Positions 24,411-36,600 of a stretch of 64,000 bases of DNA are shown here, in pieces. A program made the position numbers and the translations under genes. Where the stretch lies: NCBI GenBank assembly GCA_027186245.1, contig CP114486.1, positions 9,686,501 to 9,750,500 on the forward strand. The letters are read 5' to 3'. Source of the DNA: Coriaria nepalensis. Lineage: Eukaryota > Streptophyta > Magnoliopsida > Cucurbitales > Coriariaceae. The stretch's first letter is position 1, and the number at the start of each line of letters is the position of its first letter. Under the pieces are notes generated by a model. That model was not told where the DNA came from, ran no database searches, and saw only the letters and a list, made by a program, of their open reading frames with translations.

Positions 24411-26417
24411 TGTGGGGGCAATTTCTCAACTGCTTCGGCAGCTATGCTAAAGCAACTACGCTTAGAGAAGGTGTGAAATTTAGCTGTGGAAAAGAAGTTT
24501 GAAGGACTAATCTTGTAAGGAGATGCAACTTCAGTGTACTCATCAAAGGAATTTCAATCGACCAGTAAGCAGAACCGATCATGAAGCTGAACTAAATCCA
24601 GCATGACCAACATCAAGAACTAAGTAAGTACCTAATCTCCATCCTTTCCAACTTCTGAGCATGAATCTTTTTCATCATGCATGAACACCTTCCGAACTAG
24701 TGCTAAGAATCCCAAAACAGTAAGAAATCTGCAAAGAAACAATGTGAGAATTAGAACGTGTAGGTTGAGTGAAAATAAGTTAAGGATGATGGATTAAGTT
24801 ACAATCTGAGTAGGAAAAGAAACAAATAGAACCAAATTGAAAATCGAACACAAAACCAAATCTTAAAAAAAAAAAAAAACAGAGCAAACGTCTAGAAGAT
24901 GAAGATTACTCTACGGGTCGACCATCGACCTTAAAAAATGCAAAGAAAATATTCTACGGGTCGATGGGTCGACGGTAGGTTGATGTACTCTACGGGTCTA
25001 CCATCAACCTTCAGAAAATTAAAAAACGAAATAGATCCTTTTAAAGGGCAAATGTATGAATCTTAAGTTAAATTTTTAGGACACTTAAACAAGATATCTA
25101 TGAAGAAGATACTCAAAATTCAGAATGTTTAGAATGAGGAAAATGGTACAAGTATGATTCAAAGAAAATAAGTAAGCTTTACAAACGAGGCATGAAACAA
25201 TGGGGACAAAGATTCCTCGTTTAAACAAGTAAGTATCATAAGTAAAGAAATGGAATTTAATTCCTAAACATAAGGGGAAAAGGTGTTAACTAACTTAAAT
25301 AGAAAAGCTCATAGAAAGGTAAGCTTTTACTTAGCTAAGTTAAAGTATGGATGTTATAGGCGAATGACGAACTCAACGTTCGTGAAGTAACCGCCTTAGA
25401 AAAAAAAGCTTGGAATCCAAGTAAGTACAATCTCATCTGCAACATAAGCACTGTTTTCGAAACCAACCCGTTGTGATTTAATGATGGTATGGGTGATCTT
25501 GTATGAATTGATTTATAATCATGATATGATTGCTTATGATGAGTGCTATGATTTATTTTAGTTGTTATTGTAAGAACTCTTAAAACAACTTATGCACTCA
25601 TGTACATCATGCTAATTTACCTCATGTACATCATGTTAGTTTACCTCATACGTTCAAGTTAAGAGAATAAGAGGTGCATGATATAATAAGATATAAGATA
25701 AAATAAGATGTGTTATACCAACCCTCGAAGGACGGGCTCCGCACCTAATGAAGAGGGGATTATGTTAATGCTTGTGCAGGGCATGAAATGAAAGGACCTT
25801 GGTTGATTTGGTTGGGTAGCTCCCCCCGACTTTCCTACTTACAGTCATGAGCTCAACTAGTGTGTATACACAAAGCCCAATAAGATGAATAATTAAGAAA
25901 CTATTAGAAAGTGTAAGAATAGAATATGCCTCGATAAGAAATATGAGTATAAGGTCATGACACATTACATGCCCATATCTTGTATGAATTTCACAACTGT
26001 TTTGTAAGATATTATTGTGTTTGTTGAGCGAAAGGTCACGACTTACGTTTATGTTGTAGTCACAAAGGGTAAGCAAATGAGCAACTTACCTTGACAAGCT
26101 TTCCGAGGGAGTGCAGTGATGATGGAGTTGGTAGGGATACTGGGACTTAGCAAGATTTATAGCTTCCGCTTAAACTTTGTACATAGTAGTAATTAAAAGT
26201 ATTTTGGTATTTCGCCAAGTATTGATTAAGACTCTTAAAAAATGTATATTTAGGAGTAGTTACTTTGTACACTATGATAGGTTTCAAAAAGAAAAAGGAA
26301 AACCTTTTTAATTTGATTTCGTGAAGATAAAGTGTATAAAAAAAAAAATTTTACGCCAATTCTTGAATAAGAGAAAGAAATAGTAGTGTGAGGATCCAAA
26401 CAACGCAGGTTGTCACA
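24411..26417 (+). repeat. LTR-like region, possible solo gypsy LTR
   Basis: About 2 kb of non-coding DNA starting TGTGGGGGCAA and ending GGTTGTCACA, so TG...CA-like ends are available. Its texture (ACGGGCTCCGCACC, a line of GATT/CATG-rich spacer, then GGATCC shortly before TGTCACA) reminds me of long LTRs of plant gypsy elements. No second copy, primer site or matching 5-bp flanks were found, so both boundaries are provisional. The 103-codon minus-strand frame at 25765-26076 is unrecognised. Confidence 0.3.
24911..25012. repeat. CTACGGGTC repeat cluster (first locus)
   Basis: CTACGGGTC occurs at 24911, 24954 and 24990. Two of the copies are followed by CATCGACCTT or CATCAACCTT about ten bases later. 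A run of A (about 24867-24880) precedes the cluster. The same motif family reappears at 54047-54290. Confidence 0.7.
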
Positions 26418-26640
26418 TAGATTGCATGATGAGGATTATAAATACCCTCTTTTGCACTTGGTTAGGCATAATCCAAAAATAAGCATTTATAGTCTTAGTA
26501 TGAGTGTTAGTTGTGAACTTTCTATTGAGTGTTTATTCCTCTTCAAATTATATGAGTGGGTATAATACAAGTAATTTGTTTACTTGTTTGGGTCCAATAT
26601 TAGTAAGTTTTGAGTTGTGTACTCTAAATTCTACTCAACA
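26418..26640 (+). repeat. Partial 5' LTR of copia element 2
   Basis: The right edge (...CTACTCAACA, 26640) lies two bases before a primer binding site. A TATA box TATAAATA at 26437-26444 fits an LTR promoter. The left edge merges with the preceding LTR-like DNA and is not resolved. Confidence 0.5.
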
Positions 26641-26642
26641 AA

Positions 26643-26654
26643 TGGTAACAGAGC
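26643..26654 (+). other. Variant primer binding site
   Basis: TGGTAACAGAGC differs by one base from the plant initiator tRNA-Met site TGGTATCAGAGC. It marks the start of the copia internal region. Confidence 0.7.
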
Positions 26655-26754
26655 AGGACGGTCAGGGATCGTTCTTGGTGGAGCTATCTTGAGTAATGAG
26701 AAGTTTGTTAGTCAAACTTGTTCGGTATAGTCGAAGTATTGTTGGTATGATGGG

Positions 26755-29700
26755 TGACCTTCAAGTAGTTGGAGGAATCAATAAGCTCAACAATGAAAAC
26801 TACAACACACAGGTATGGAATCAAATCTTACCTACAAGTTTAGGACCTTTGAGAGGTTATCGGTGGTGGTGAAATTACACGATCTACTGTAGAAGATACT
26901 AATGGCATCTTGCGAAAGTGGAAAATTAAACCAGGAAAAAAGATGTTTGCTTTAAAGGCGCGAATTGAAGAAGAAATGTTGGAGCACATCCAAGATGCCA
27001 AAATACCAAAGGAAGCATGAGACACTTTTGTTACACTTTTTTCAAAAAAGAGTGATAAAAGACTGCAACTTTTCAAGAACGAGCTGCTATCAATGGCGCA
27101 ATGTGACATGATGATTTTCCAATACCTTCACATGGTGAAGTCAATATGCCGTGAAATTTCAGAGTTAGATCAGACAAATCCTATTGGGGAAAACCAGGAT
27201 AAAGAGAATAATTATCCATGGTTTGAGACCCGAATATCAAGGGTTCATTGCTGCTGTACAGGGATGGCTGACACAACCATCACTTATTGAGTTTGAAAAT
27301 TTTCTTGCAGGACACAAAGCTATAGCTAAGCAAATGAGAGGAGTTTCGCTAAAGGGTGATGAGGAAGCGCTCAACACCAGTAAAAGTAGAGGCACTTTCA
27401 AATAACACATTGGTTATGGGTCTAAAAAGGATGGCGACAAGGTGAAAAGTCATTAAGGAAATGGAGGCTCTCGCTCAGAGGGAGCTTCGAAGAATCATAA
27501 TAATAATAAAAAATTCAATGGTGAGTGTTACAAATGTGAGAAGATAGGCCACATGGTGAAAGATTGTTAGACTAAGAAAAAAAAACTGATGAGAGTAATG
27601 TTGCTACTTCTAATTCTAAGGAGAATACTAAAGATGGTTAGGACATCGAAGCATTATTTGCTACCGAGGAAGAAAAATTAGCTCTCACGGTAACAACACG
27701 GGAGCGGATTGATTACGTAAATGACTGGATCATAGACTCGGGTTGCTCAAATCATATGACGGGTTATAAACAAAAGCTACAAAACCTATCTAAGTATAAG
27801 GGAAGTCATGTGATGGTAACAGCTGGCAACTTAAGGTTACCAATAACTTACATCAATAAGACGATAGTTACGCCTCGATATAATTCTAACCTAGTGCCAC
27901 TTCAAGATGTTTATCATGTCCCAAGAATGAAGAAAAATTGGCTATATGTGGCTCAGTTGACATCATCATGCCACTATGTCTTGTTCAATCCACAAGATGT
28001 AAAGGTGTATCATGACCTCAAAATCTCAGAAAACCAACAACAGAGGAGTGATGATTAGAGTCAGTCTATGTGATGTCAGTAGACTTTGCATATGTAGACA
28101 AGACAAGAAAAAAATGAAACAACAGATATATGGCACATGCAGTTAGGTCATGTTAACTATTCCAAGTTAAGTGTGATGGTGAAGAAGTCGATGCTTAAGG
28201 GGCTTCCTAAACTTAACGTGCGAACATACACAGTCTATGCAAGAAACCAGTATGGTAAAGCACATCAAATGTCATACGAGGAATCAATGTTTAAAGTAAA
28301 TGAACAATTAGAGTTAGTTCACTCAGATATGTTCGGCCCGTTAAGCAACCATTAATTGGCAGTTTGCGATACGTAGTGACATTTATCGATGACTTCTCCA
28401 GGTATGTGTGCATTTTCTTTATGAAAGAAAAATCTAACATATTCTCAAAGTTTAAAGAGTTCAGAGAGTTAGTTAAAGGAGAAGTGGGAAAGAAGATTTT
28501 TTGTTTGCGCACAGATAATGAGGGAGAATATAACTCAAGTGAGTTCTCTCAATACTTACGGGAATGTTAAATACGTCATAGCACACTTGTGTCAACACAC
28601 CATAACAAAGTGGTGTAGCTTCATGAAAGAACTAGCATCTTGCAGAAATTCATCAAAGTATGCTACATGCAAAGAACGTACCATGAAGGTTTCAGGCTAA
28701 AGCAATAAGGATTGTAGCCTTTGTGATTAATAAACTTCCTCAGCTACAGTTATGATTTGTTTCACCCTTTGAGAAATTGTGGAACATAAAACCTACTGTT
28801 AACTACTTTCTAGTATTTAAATATGTATGTTATGTATTTGTTCCTGATCATATACAGAGCAAGTTGGACGAGAAAGCTTTTAGATGTATCTTTGTTTGAT
28901 ACGACAATCAGAGAAAAGGGTGGAAATGTTGCAATCCAGCAAGTGGAAGGTGTTATACTTCACGAGATGTGGTATTTGATTAAGCATTTTCTTAGTGGTC
29001 TTTAGAAAATGAGGTGTTGCAAGACGGGAAATTTTGGAGACAAGCTACAACAAAAGTTGGGGGAGCATACTGTTCAACTCCAACCAAGTTAAGATGAATA
29101 AGGAGATCCAAACGGTAATGATGCCGAGCAAAGAGTAACTCAGCATCCTTGGAAAACTAGCATGTATCAATAACCAGATGAAAAAAGTGGACCTAGTGAA
29201 CAAAGATAATTAACTCCACAATCATACCTTTGAAGGTCAACAAGAACACGAAGGCCAAATCCAAAATATGCTAATGTGGCCATAGTTGAAGAAGCAACTG
29301 TTACAGAACCTGAGATGTTGGAAGAAGCATCATAGAATTCTAAGCGGATGACAGCTATGAAAGAAGAGATCGCTGCACTTGAGAAAAGTCAAACTTGGAA
29401 TTTGGTGTCAAAACCAAGAGATGTAAGACCTGTATCTTGCAAATGGGTTTATAAGATAAAGCATTATCTAAATGGGTCGATTAAAAGGCATAAGGCTTAG
29501 TTGGTGGCTTATGGTTTCTCTCAACAATACGGATTAGACTATGATGAAACGTTTAGTCGAGTGGCAAAACTTACAACTATATGAGTTCTACTCGCACTAG
29601 CAACCAACAAAGACTGAAATTTGTGGCAGATTGATGTGAAGAATGCTTTTCTTCATAGAGAGCTGGATCAGGAGATTTACATGATTTTGATCATCCTAAT

Positions 29701-30175
29701 TATGTGTTTAAGTTGCGAAAAGAACTCTACAGATTGAAACAAGCACCTTAGGCATGGTATGGTAAGATTGTTGAATTTCTAACACAAAGTAGTTATTTAG
29801 TAATAGCTGCAGATTCCAGCTTGTTTGTCAAAGCTAATAGAGGAAAGTTAGCTATTGTGCTAGTACATGTGTATGATTTAATCATAACTGGTGATGATGA
29901 GGTAGAAATTCTTCGAATGAATGAGAATTTATCAGTTCGTTTTCAGATGAAGGAACTTGAGTAGCTCAAGTATGTCCTTGGTATGGAGGTCTATCGCACA
30001 CAAGAAGGAATATTTTTTTGTCAGCAAAAATATTTCAAAGATCTCTTGAAAAGGTTTAGAATGCTCGAATGCAAGCTGATTTCGACGCGATGGAACTAAA
30101 TACCAAAATGTGTGAACATGAAGAAAAATATTTGGAAGATGCGATGATATATAACCAGACGAAATAATCAACAAA
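26755..30175 (+). pseudogene. Ty1/copia gag-pol remnant, 3'-truncated
   Basis: Plus-strand copia polyprotein in many broken frames. Gag begins with GGINKLNNENYNTQ. A zinc knuckle, CYKCEKIGHMVKDC, lies at 27526-27567. The protease active site is [14 protein letters not shown] (from 27726). Then come the pre-integrase [11 protein letters not shown] (28137) and an integrase core (28290-28570) with [16 protein letters not shown] and LRTDNEGEY, both Asp retained. The reverse transcriptase (29360-30175) has SCKWVYKIKH, QIDVKNAFLH and LRKELYRLKQAP. The YVDD box (about 29866-29880) reads HVYDLIITG, losing a catalytic Asp. Similarity stops near 30150 in the region just before the RNase H, so RNase H and the 3' LTR are missing. 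Confidence 0.85.
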
Positions 30176-30683
30176 ATATAGAATTAAAATTATTTAAAAT
30201 TATTTATTTCTTATATAATCAAAGAATCAATCAGTTACCTGTCTCACATTCTGATAGAAGTCAAACAAATTACCCCCTTACTATTTTCTTTTATTTTCTT
30301 ATTCCATTTTCAGCTTTGTCGTTGGTTCTGTTCTGTTTTTAGGCAAGGGAAAATTTTATCGCTAGTTCTTTCATAATAAAATCCTTATTTTTTAACCCAA
30401 AATTTTTTTTAATTAAAAATAAAATCAATTTCAATCTTTCAAAATCATTCTCAATACAAATATAGACACAATAAAATCATATCATTCCGAAATCGAACCA
30501 AACGTCCTTCAAGAAATAAAGGGTACTAGAAACTTCCAACATATTCTTCGCGCCAGCGAAGCAATAGACGTTGCAGCACTGCAAGCCATGAGTTTTCTTC
30601 CTTTATAAACAAACTATCGTTCTCCTTCTTCATGGCGTTGATGAACTGGTGTTGAAGAGAGAGAGAGATATAGAGAGGCAAGT
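30176..30683 (+). promoter_or_regulatory. Upstream region of the RCC1-family gene
   Basis: About 500 bp separate the truncated copia element from the gene's ATG. The final 30 bases are GAGA-rich (a GA microsatellite at about 30656-30672), common in plant 5' leaders. The copia truncation point lies within the gene's probable promoter. No unambiguous TATA box was picked out. Confidence 0.35.
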
Positions 30684-33600
30684 ATGTGGAGTGGAGGAGG
30701 AGGGAGGTTGTCGAAGCTTCTGAAATTTGGAATATGGAGGACGAGAAGGAGGTGGATTTCTTCTTCCTCACCATTGACGTCGACTGAAGCTGGAGGGAGA
30801 TTCGCGGCGCTGTGGGGGAACGGAGACTACGGTCGGTTGGGACTCGGTAACTTGGATTCGCAGTGGAAGCCCCTTGTTTGCTCCGCGTTTGATCGGCAAC
30901 CTCTCAGAGCTATTGCTTGTGGCGGAGCTCATACTCTCTTCTTAACAGGTCCGCTTCTTCTGCGTCTTCTGTAAAATTATTGTTAAATTGTTTTTCGTTG
31001 ATTTCTATTCTCTATGGATCGACTGAAGCAAAATTGGGTTCTGTTTTTGGTTTGAACTGTATGATAAGGAGAAGAACTGTAATTGAAGGAAGGAGTCCGA
31101 GAATCTTACTAAATCCTTTTAGGAGCCTAGAAAGTAGAAAGGATTGCTAAATTTTCGCCATTCAAATTTGATTTGGCATTGGAATCCTTTCAAGGTAAAT
31201 CCAATTCCATTATTTGGAACGTAATTAGGATGAGTTGAACCTTAGCATCGGAATCACTCTAGAGATGAATGCACTGTAAGCCAAAATTTACAAAATTATA
31301 CTTTATTTTATTTTGTAAAACTACCAAGTAATGCTTGAAAAAGTATCTTTTCAATAATAAAACCTTAAAGATGGTGGCATTCATTAAACTCTTGCACCAT
31401 ATCAAAATATTTAATGAATTGAATTCATAATATTTTTATTATATTTCAAACATGTCATTTCAATTCACAGACTGGTAGTAAATTCAAGCTTGATTTAGTT
31501 AACATTGAGCCAAACTAACACATTTTAGCGGACCTGATTGTGGAGCCAAAGATTTTGTCTGCTTTGAAATATTTCTGAATCAATCTATATAGAATTAAAT
31601 CCAAAATTATGTCTTGGTTCACACTTTTTAAACCGTCCTATGAGCTGTACTAGTTGATCTTGCTTACTACCCTATTCATAAAAATAATGATAAGAGTTCT
31701 TTTGGGTGTCAGCACTTTGGTTCATATGCAATCTTGTGTAAGGGCTGCATCATCATGGTGTACAGATCACCATATGTCTCCTGTTTCTGAAAGGAAAAGG
31801 CCTTGCGATGAAAACCTCCCAAATTCAGCCTCTCACTGAATCCTAAGAGGATTCTAACAGCCTTCTGATATAAGGATGAAGGACTCTCTCCACCACTGTA
31901 ATTTAGACTGAAGAAAACTTGTTGTTTTATTCAATCAAATCTGGCCTTTATATAGCCATTAGACTAACAAACATAACTAAAACCATGACTCTTCAATACC
32001 TCAATGAATAGGTAGACAAACAGACAGATAATAATAAGGCAGATAAATAACTCTTAAAGATTAAGAGACACTTAAGCTGCTTTGTGCTGTTAATCTGCAT
32101 CAATTTCCGCTCCTTTAGAAGAACTTGGCTCCGACAAGTTCCGGTGAATATATTCCGGCAACAGGTTGGGGTCAAGCTTATTGATTTCTTCTGCTTGCAT
32201 CCAAACAGCATCCGAACAAGGTCTATTCTTCCAATGAACTAGAAATTTGTTGTAACCCCCTTGGCGATTGGAAACGAATTGGTGGTTTAGGATTTCAGCC
32301 ATGTCATAAGGTTGGTTTGCCATGGGTGGTATTCGAACTATCGGGTCTTCCACAACATTGGTGTCTACGACATCTCCTTTGATGAACCCCATTAAGTCCT
32401 CGATATTGAAAATTGGACTAATACCATAATCTGGGGGCAGCTCAATGACATAAGCATTGGGCCCCAGTTGTTTTAGGACCTTGAAAGGTCCTGCTCTTCC
32501 GGGCATGCAGCTTGCTAAAGCTGCCAGGAGGAAACCTTCAGGATGCAAGCAAATGAGGACTAAATCTCTAACTTCAAATAGTCGCTCCCTCCTTTTACTG
32601 TTTGCCCTTTCAGCATAGTCAGCGGTATTAACTGTTATTTTGTGGCGCACTTTCTCATGCATTTGTCGCATATAATCAGTGAAATCAAGAGCAGCTTCAT
32701 TAACCCAATTTAGAAGTGGAAGAGGGCTAAGTCCAGCAGAGTTTTATGTTGAAATCCCTGTACAAACGTAATGGGTGAACATCCTTTAGTTCTGTTGATG
32801 GAATTATTAAAGGCGAACTCACCTTGCGGTAGAACTAGATCCCAACTAGCGGTGTGTTCGTCCGCTAAACAATGCAGTAGATTCCTCAAACTCCGATCTG
32901 TCACCTCCCTTTGGCGGTCGGTTTGAGGTGAAAGGGGCTTGAGAATAACAACTTTGTTCCCATTTTGGCCCACAAGGTCTTCCATAAATAACTCATAAAT
33001 TTGACGTCGCGGTCGGAGACAATTGTTGTGGGCAAGCCATGTGGCCTGACCATTTCTGTCATGAACCGTGCAGCCACCCGGGAGGCATAAAAAATCTTCT
33101 TACACGGCGCAAAATGCGCCATCTTAGAAAACCGATCAACCACTACCATAATTGAATCGAACCCCACAACGTTCTAGGCAACCCAAGAACAAAATCAATG
33201 CTGATATCCTGCCAAGGCCGCTCGGGTATTGGCAGCGGGGAGTAAATCCCAACATTCTGTTGACTTTGGAATTTTGGCAACGATTGACCAAAGTATTGAC
33301 ATCTCGACGTAACTTGGGCCAATAAAAGCGATCTCTGACCAGAGCAACAATTTTGTCACGCCCAAAATGTCCGGCCAAACCCCCACCATGCAGTTCTTTA
33401 ATAATAAATTCTCGAAATGAACCAGCTGGTATGTAGACCTTAGAATTTCACAATAAAAATCCATCTTTTATCATATAATTGCCACTCAAATGAGTAGAAT
33501 CGGCAATTAACTCCCCCCAACCCTTGCCAAAATCTAGGTCCCTGGAATATTGTGACTTAATTGCCTCAAATGACTCAAAGCATCTGCCACCGTGTTTTCC

Positions 33601-36600
33601 TTCCTTGCTTTGTGCCTAATAACAAAATCAAATTGTTGGATGTAGTCAAACTAGCGGGCATGCTTTTTGTATTCATCCTGCTTTGTGATTGTAAGTGCTT
33701 TAAGAAGTCGTGATCCGTAAACAAAACAAACGCATGATGAATGAGATAATAACGCCAATGTTTCAACGTTTGCATAAGGGCATAAAGCTCCATCTCATAG
33801 GCTGAATACTTCCTTCTTGACTCATTCAATGTCACTGAAAAATGCTATGAGGTGTCCATCTTGGCTCAATACCCCTCCAATCCCCACATTGGATGCATCA
33901 CATGCTACTTCAAACACTTTAGAGAAATTTGATAGTTTGAGAATCAAAGCCTTTGATATTCTTTCTTTGATTTCTACAAAAGCCCGATTGGCGGCGTCAA
34001 TCCGCACAAAAGATTGACTTGAGACATTATGTTATTGGGGAAGTAACATTGATGTACCCATGTATGTACCTGCGATTGAATGTTGCTAACCCATGAAAAG
34101 TCCTTACATCAAAGAAAGATCGTGATGTTGGTCACTCGAGAATTGCTTTCACTTTTGAAGGCCTACCTCGATCCCACGACAAGAAATAATAATTACCAAA
34201 AAATTAACTTGGGACTTCATGAAGACACACTTTCCTTGATTGATGTACAATTGCTCATCTCTCAACTTGGACAATACGTGTCGCAGATGTTGCTTGGCTC
34301 CTTACGGCTCCAACTAAACACTAGGATATCATTGAAATACATCACCACAAATTGGCCTAAGAATTGCTTCCAAATTTGTGTCATGACCCTCATAAACGTG
34401 CTTGGTGCGGTGGTTAAGCTGAAGTGCATGACCAACCATTCATATAACCTTTCCTTAGTTTTGAAGGCAGTCTTCCACTCGTCCTTGGGGCGAACTTTGA
34501 TATGATGATAGCTTCTCTGCAGGTCAATCTTGGTGATAGCACCGCTCCACTTAGTAAATCTAGTATGTCATCAAGGCATTGAATGAGGAAGCAGTACTTT
34601 ACTGTTATTGTTATCTTGTTGATTGACTGACTATCGATACACATATGCCAACTGCCATCCTTCTTAGGTGTTAATAGTGTCGCGATCATACACTGGCTAA
34701 GACTCTCCTTGATGAACCTGCGGTCCAAGAAATCTTACACTTGTCGTTGAAGTTCTTCGTGCTATTTAGAGCTCATGCGATAATGAGGGAGGTTTGGGAG
34801 GGAAGTTCCAGGCACCAAATCAATTACATGTTGGATCTCTTGCATAGGAGGTAATTTATGGGTAATTTGTCAGGCATTTATTTTGAAACTCCTGGAGATT
34901 TCCTTCCAACTCGATTGGCATGGTTCCATCCTCTTTGTTCGGTTCTCGGCCTAACAAAAATAGAACCATCTTCCCACTTTTCACTGCCTTGCCCACTTCA
35001 CGTATAGTGAGTACCATTTCTTTCTTTTGTGAGTCAAAACTAGAAATCTTCAAAGGTTCTAGCCCGACCTTCCAACCCCCAAAAATGAAAGAGTAAATGT
35101 TTTTGTACCGTCGTACAAGGCCTTGCGATCATATAGCCATGGCCCTCTGGGTAGAACGTGACATACTGTCATTGATGTCACACCAAACTTCATCCGAATA
35201 GTGGCTTCCTAGAGCACACTTGACCAAACAGCAATGTTGAACCGGGACTGTGTTCCCGCATTAACCCAGGTGATTCAGTACGGCGTTGGACGCTTTTCCT
35301 TTATTAGTCCCAATCGATCAACAACGACCTCCAAGACCACATCCATCCCACTTCCATTATCAATAATAATATTGAGGGCCTTTCCACCATACTCCATTGG
35401 AGTGAAATCAGTTGCTTCCAAGCACTCATCTGCTATGAAGCTTTGTCTTTCTCACCTGTGTGTGTATACTCACCGACAATATCTATTACCAGGAGGTCAT
35501 TCTCGCATACAATTGCTAATTTTTTTATCGCGGGTGGGGCATACTACAGCAAAGTGGCCAAATCCCTTGCATTCGTACCACTGTGGGCCGCCTTCAAATA
35601 CTTTGATTTTCCTTTCGGATCTGAAAATGTTGCTGTATTTTTTTATGGCACAGTTGGCGAGGTGGATTTAATTGGTGAATGAACGGTTGAACGAGCAGAT
35701 TTTGTGTCTGCAAGTTGAAATTGTTGCTGTCCAGTCGAACCTAATTGTTTCTCGATCCTCAACGCCATCTGATAGGCCTCCTCAACACTAAGGAGCCGGG
35801 CAGTAAGCATTTCCCTCTGAATTTCAGTTCGCAAACCAGTACGGTATCGAGCGAGAGCTTGCAGTTCTGTCTCCACTAACCTGCTTCGGACAGTAAGTTC
35901 GTGAAATTGATAAGTGTATTGATCAATGGTGCTAATACCTTGCTTCCAATGTAGAATGAATATCTTCATAAACAGTCTGTTCGTAGTTAAGGGGCAGATA
36001 TTTCTCTCTCAATTTTTCTTTCATCTCCCAGTTGGTGATTGGGGGATGCCATAACCATCAAAGGTGTTCTTCCACACTATGCCACCAAACCCGTGCGTGC
36101 CCTTGAGTTTCATTTTTGCAAAATGAACCTTCAATCTTCCGTAACTGTAAACCAATCAAAATAGTCCTCCAATGCCATAACCAGTCTTGGAAGGCATTTG
36201 GTTCCAATTTTCCCAAGAAATCAGAAACTTCTACCTTCATTCTTTTAGTCAATTCGTCAAGAGGTTCATGTCGGTCATTTTGTCCTCGATCGCCTTCCCC
36301 CCGGTAAGGTTCTCTTCTTTCACGATCCCAAGCCTTCCTCCCCGTCACTGCCTTCCTCCCCCCAATCCCCTCCGTGCCTACCACACCTTCCCCTCCTTGG
36401 TCCACGAGACTCCTCGCGACCTTGCCTAACATCCATCACATCAGCTTCTGAATCACTGCATCCAATGTCTGAGCTACTGCAGTGAGTTGCTGCTGCATGA
36501 CTATAGGTTCCTGGTTAAGGTTTTGTGCTGCATGACTCAAGTGAAGCAAGGGTTTTTCTTTGATGAAAAGTTTTTGGTTGGGTAGGGTCTTGACCCGAGG

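Noticed and set aside
25765..26076. A 103-codon minus-strand frame in LTR-like DNA
   Set aside because: Unrecognisable, in a region with LTR character; most likely chance.
30917..31150. A plus-strand frame after exon 1 of the RCC1 gene
   Set aside because: Intronic read-through; homology continues in exon 2 at 37524, not here.
34080..35682. Long plus-strand frames (34080-34505 and 35234-35682)
   Set aside because: They are the reverse strand of gypsy reverse transcriptase and gag/protease DNA.
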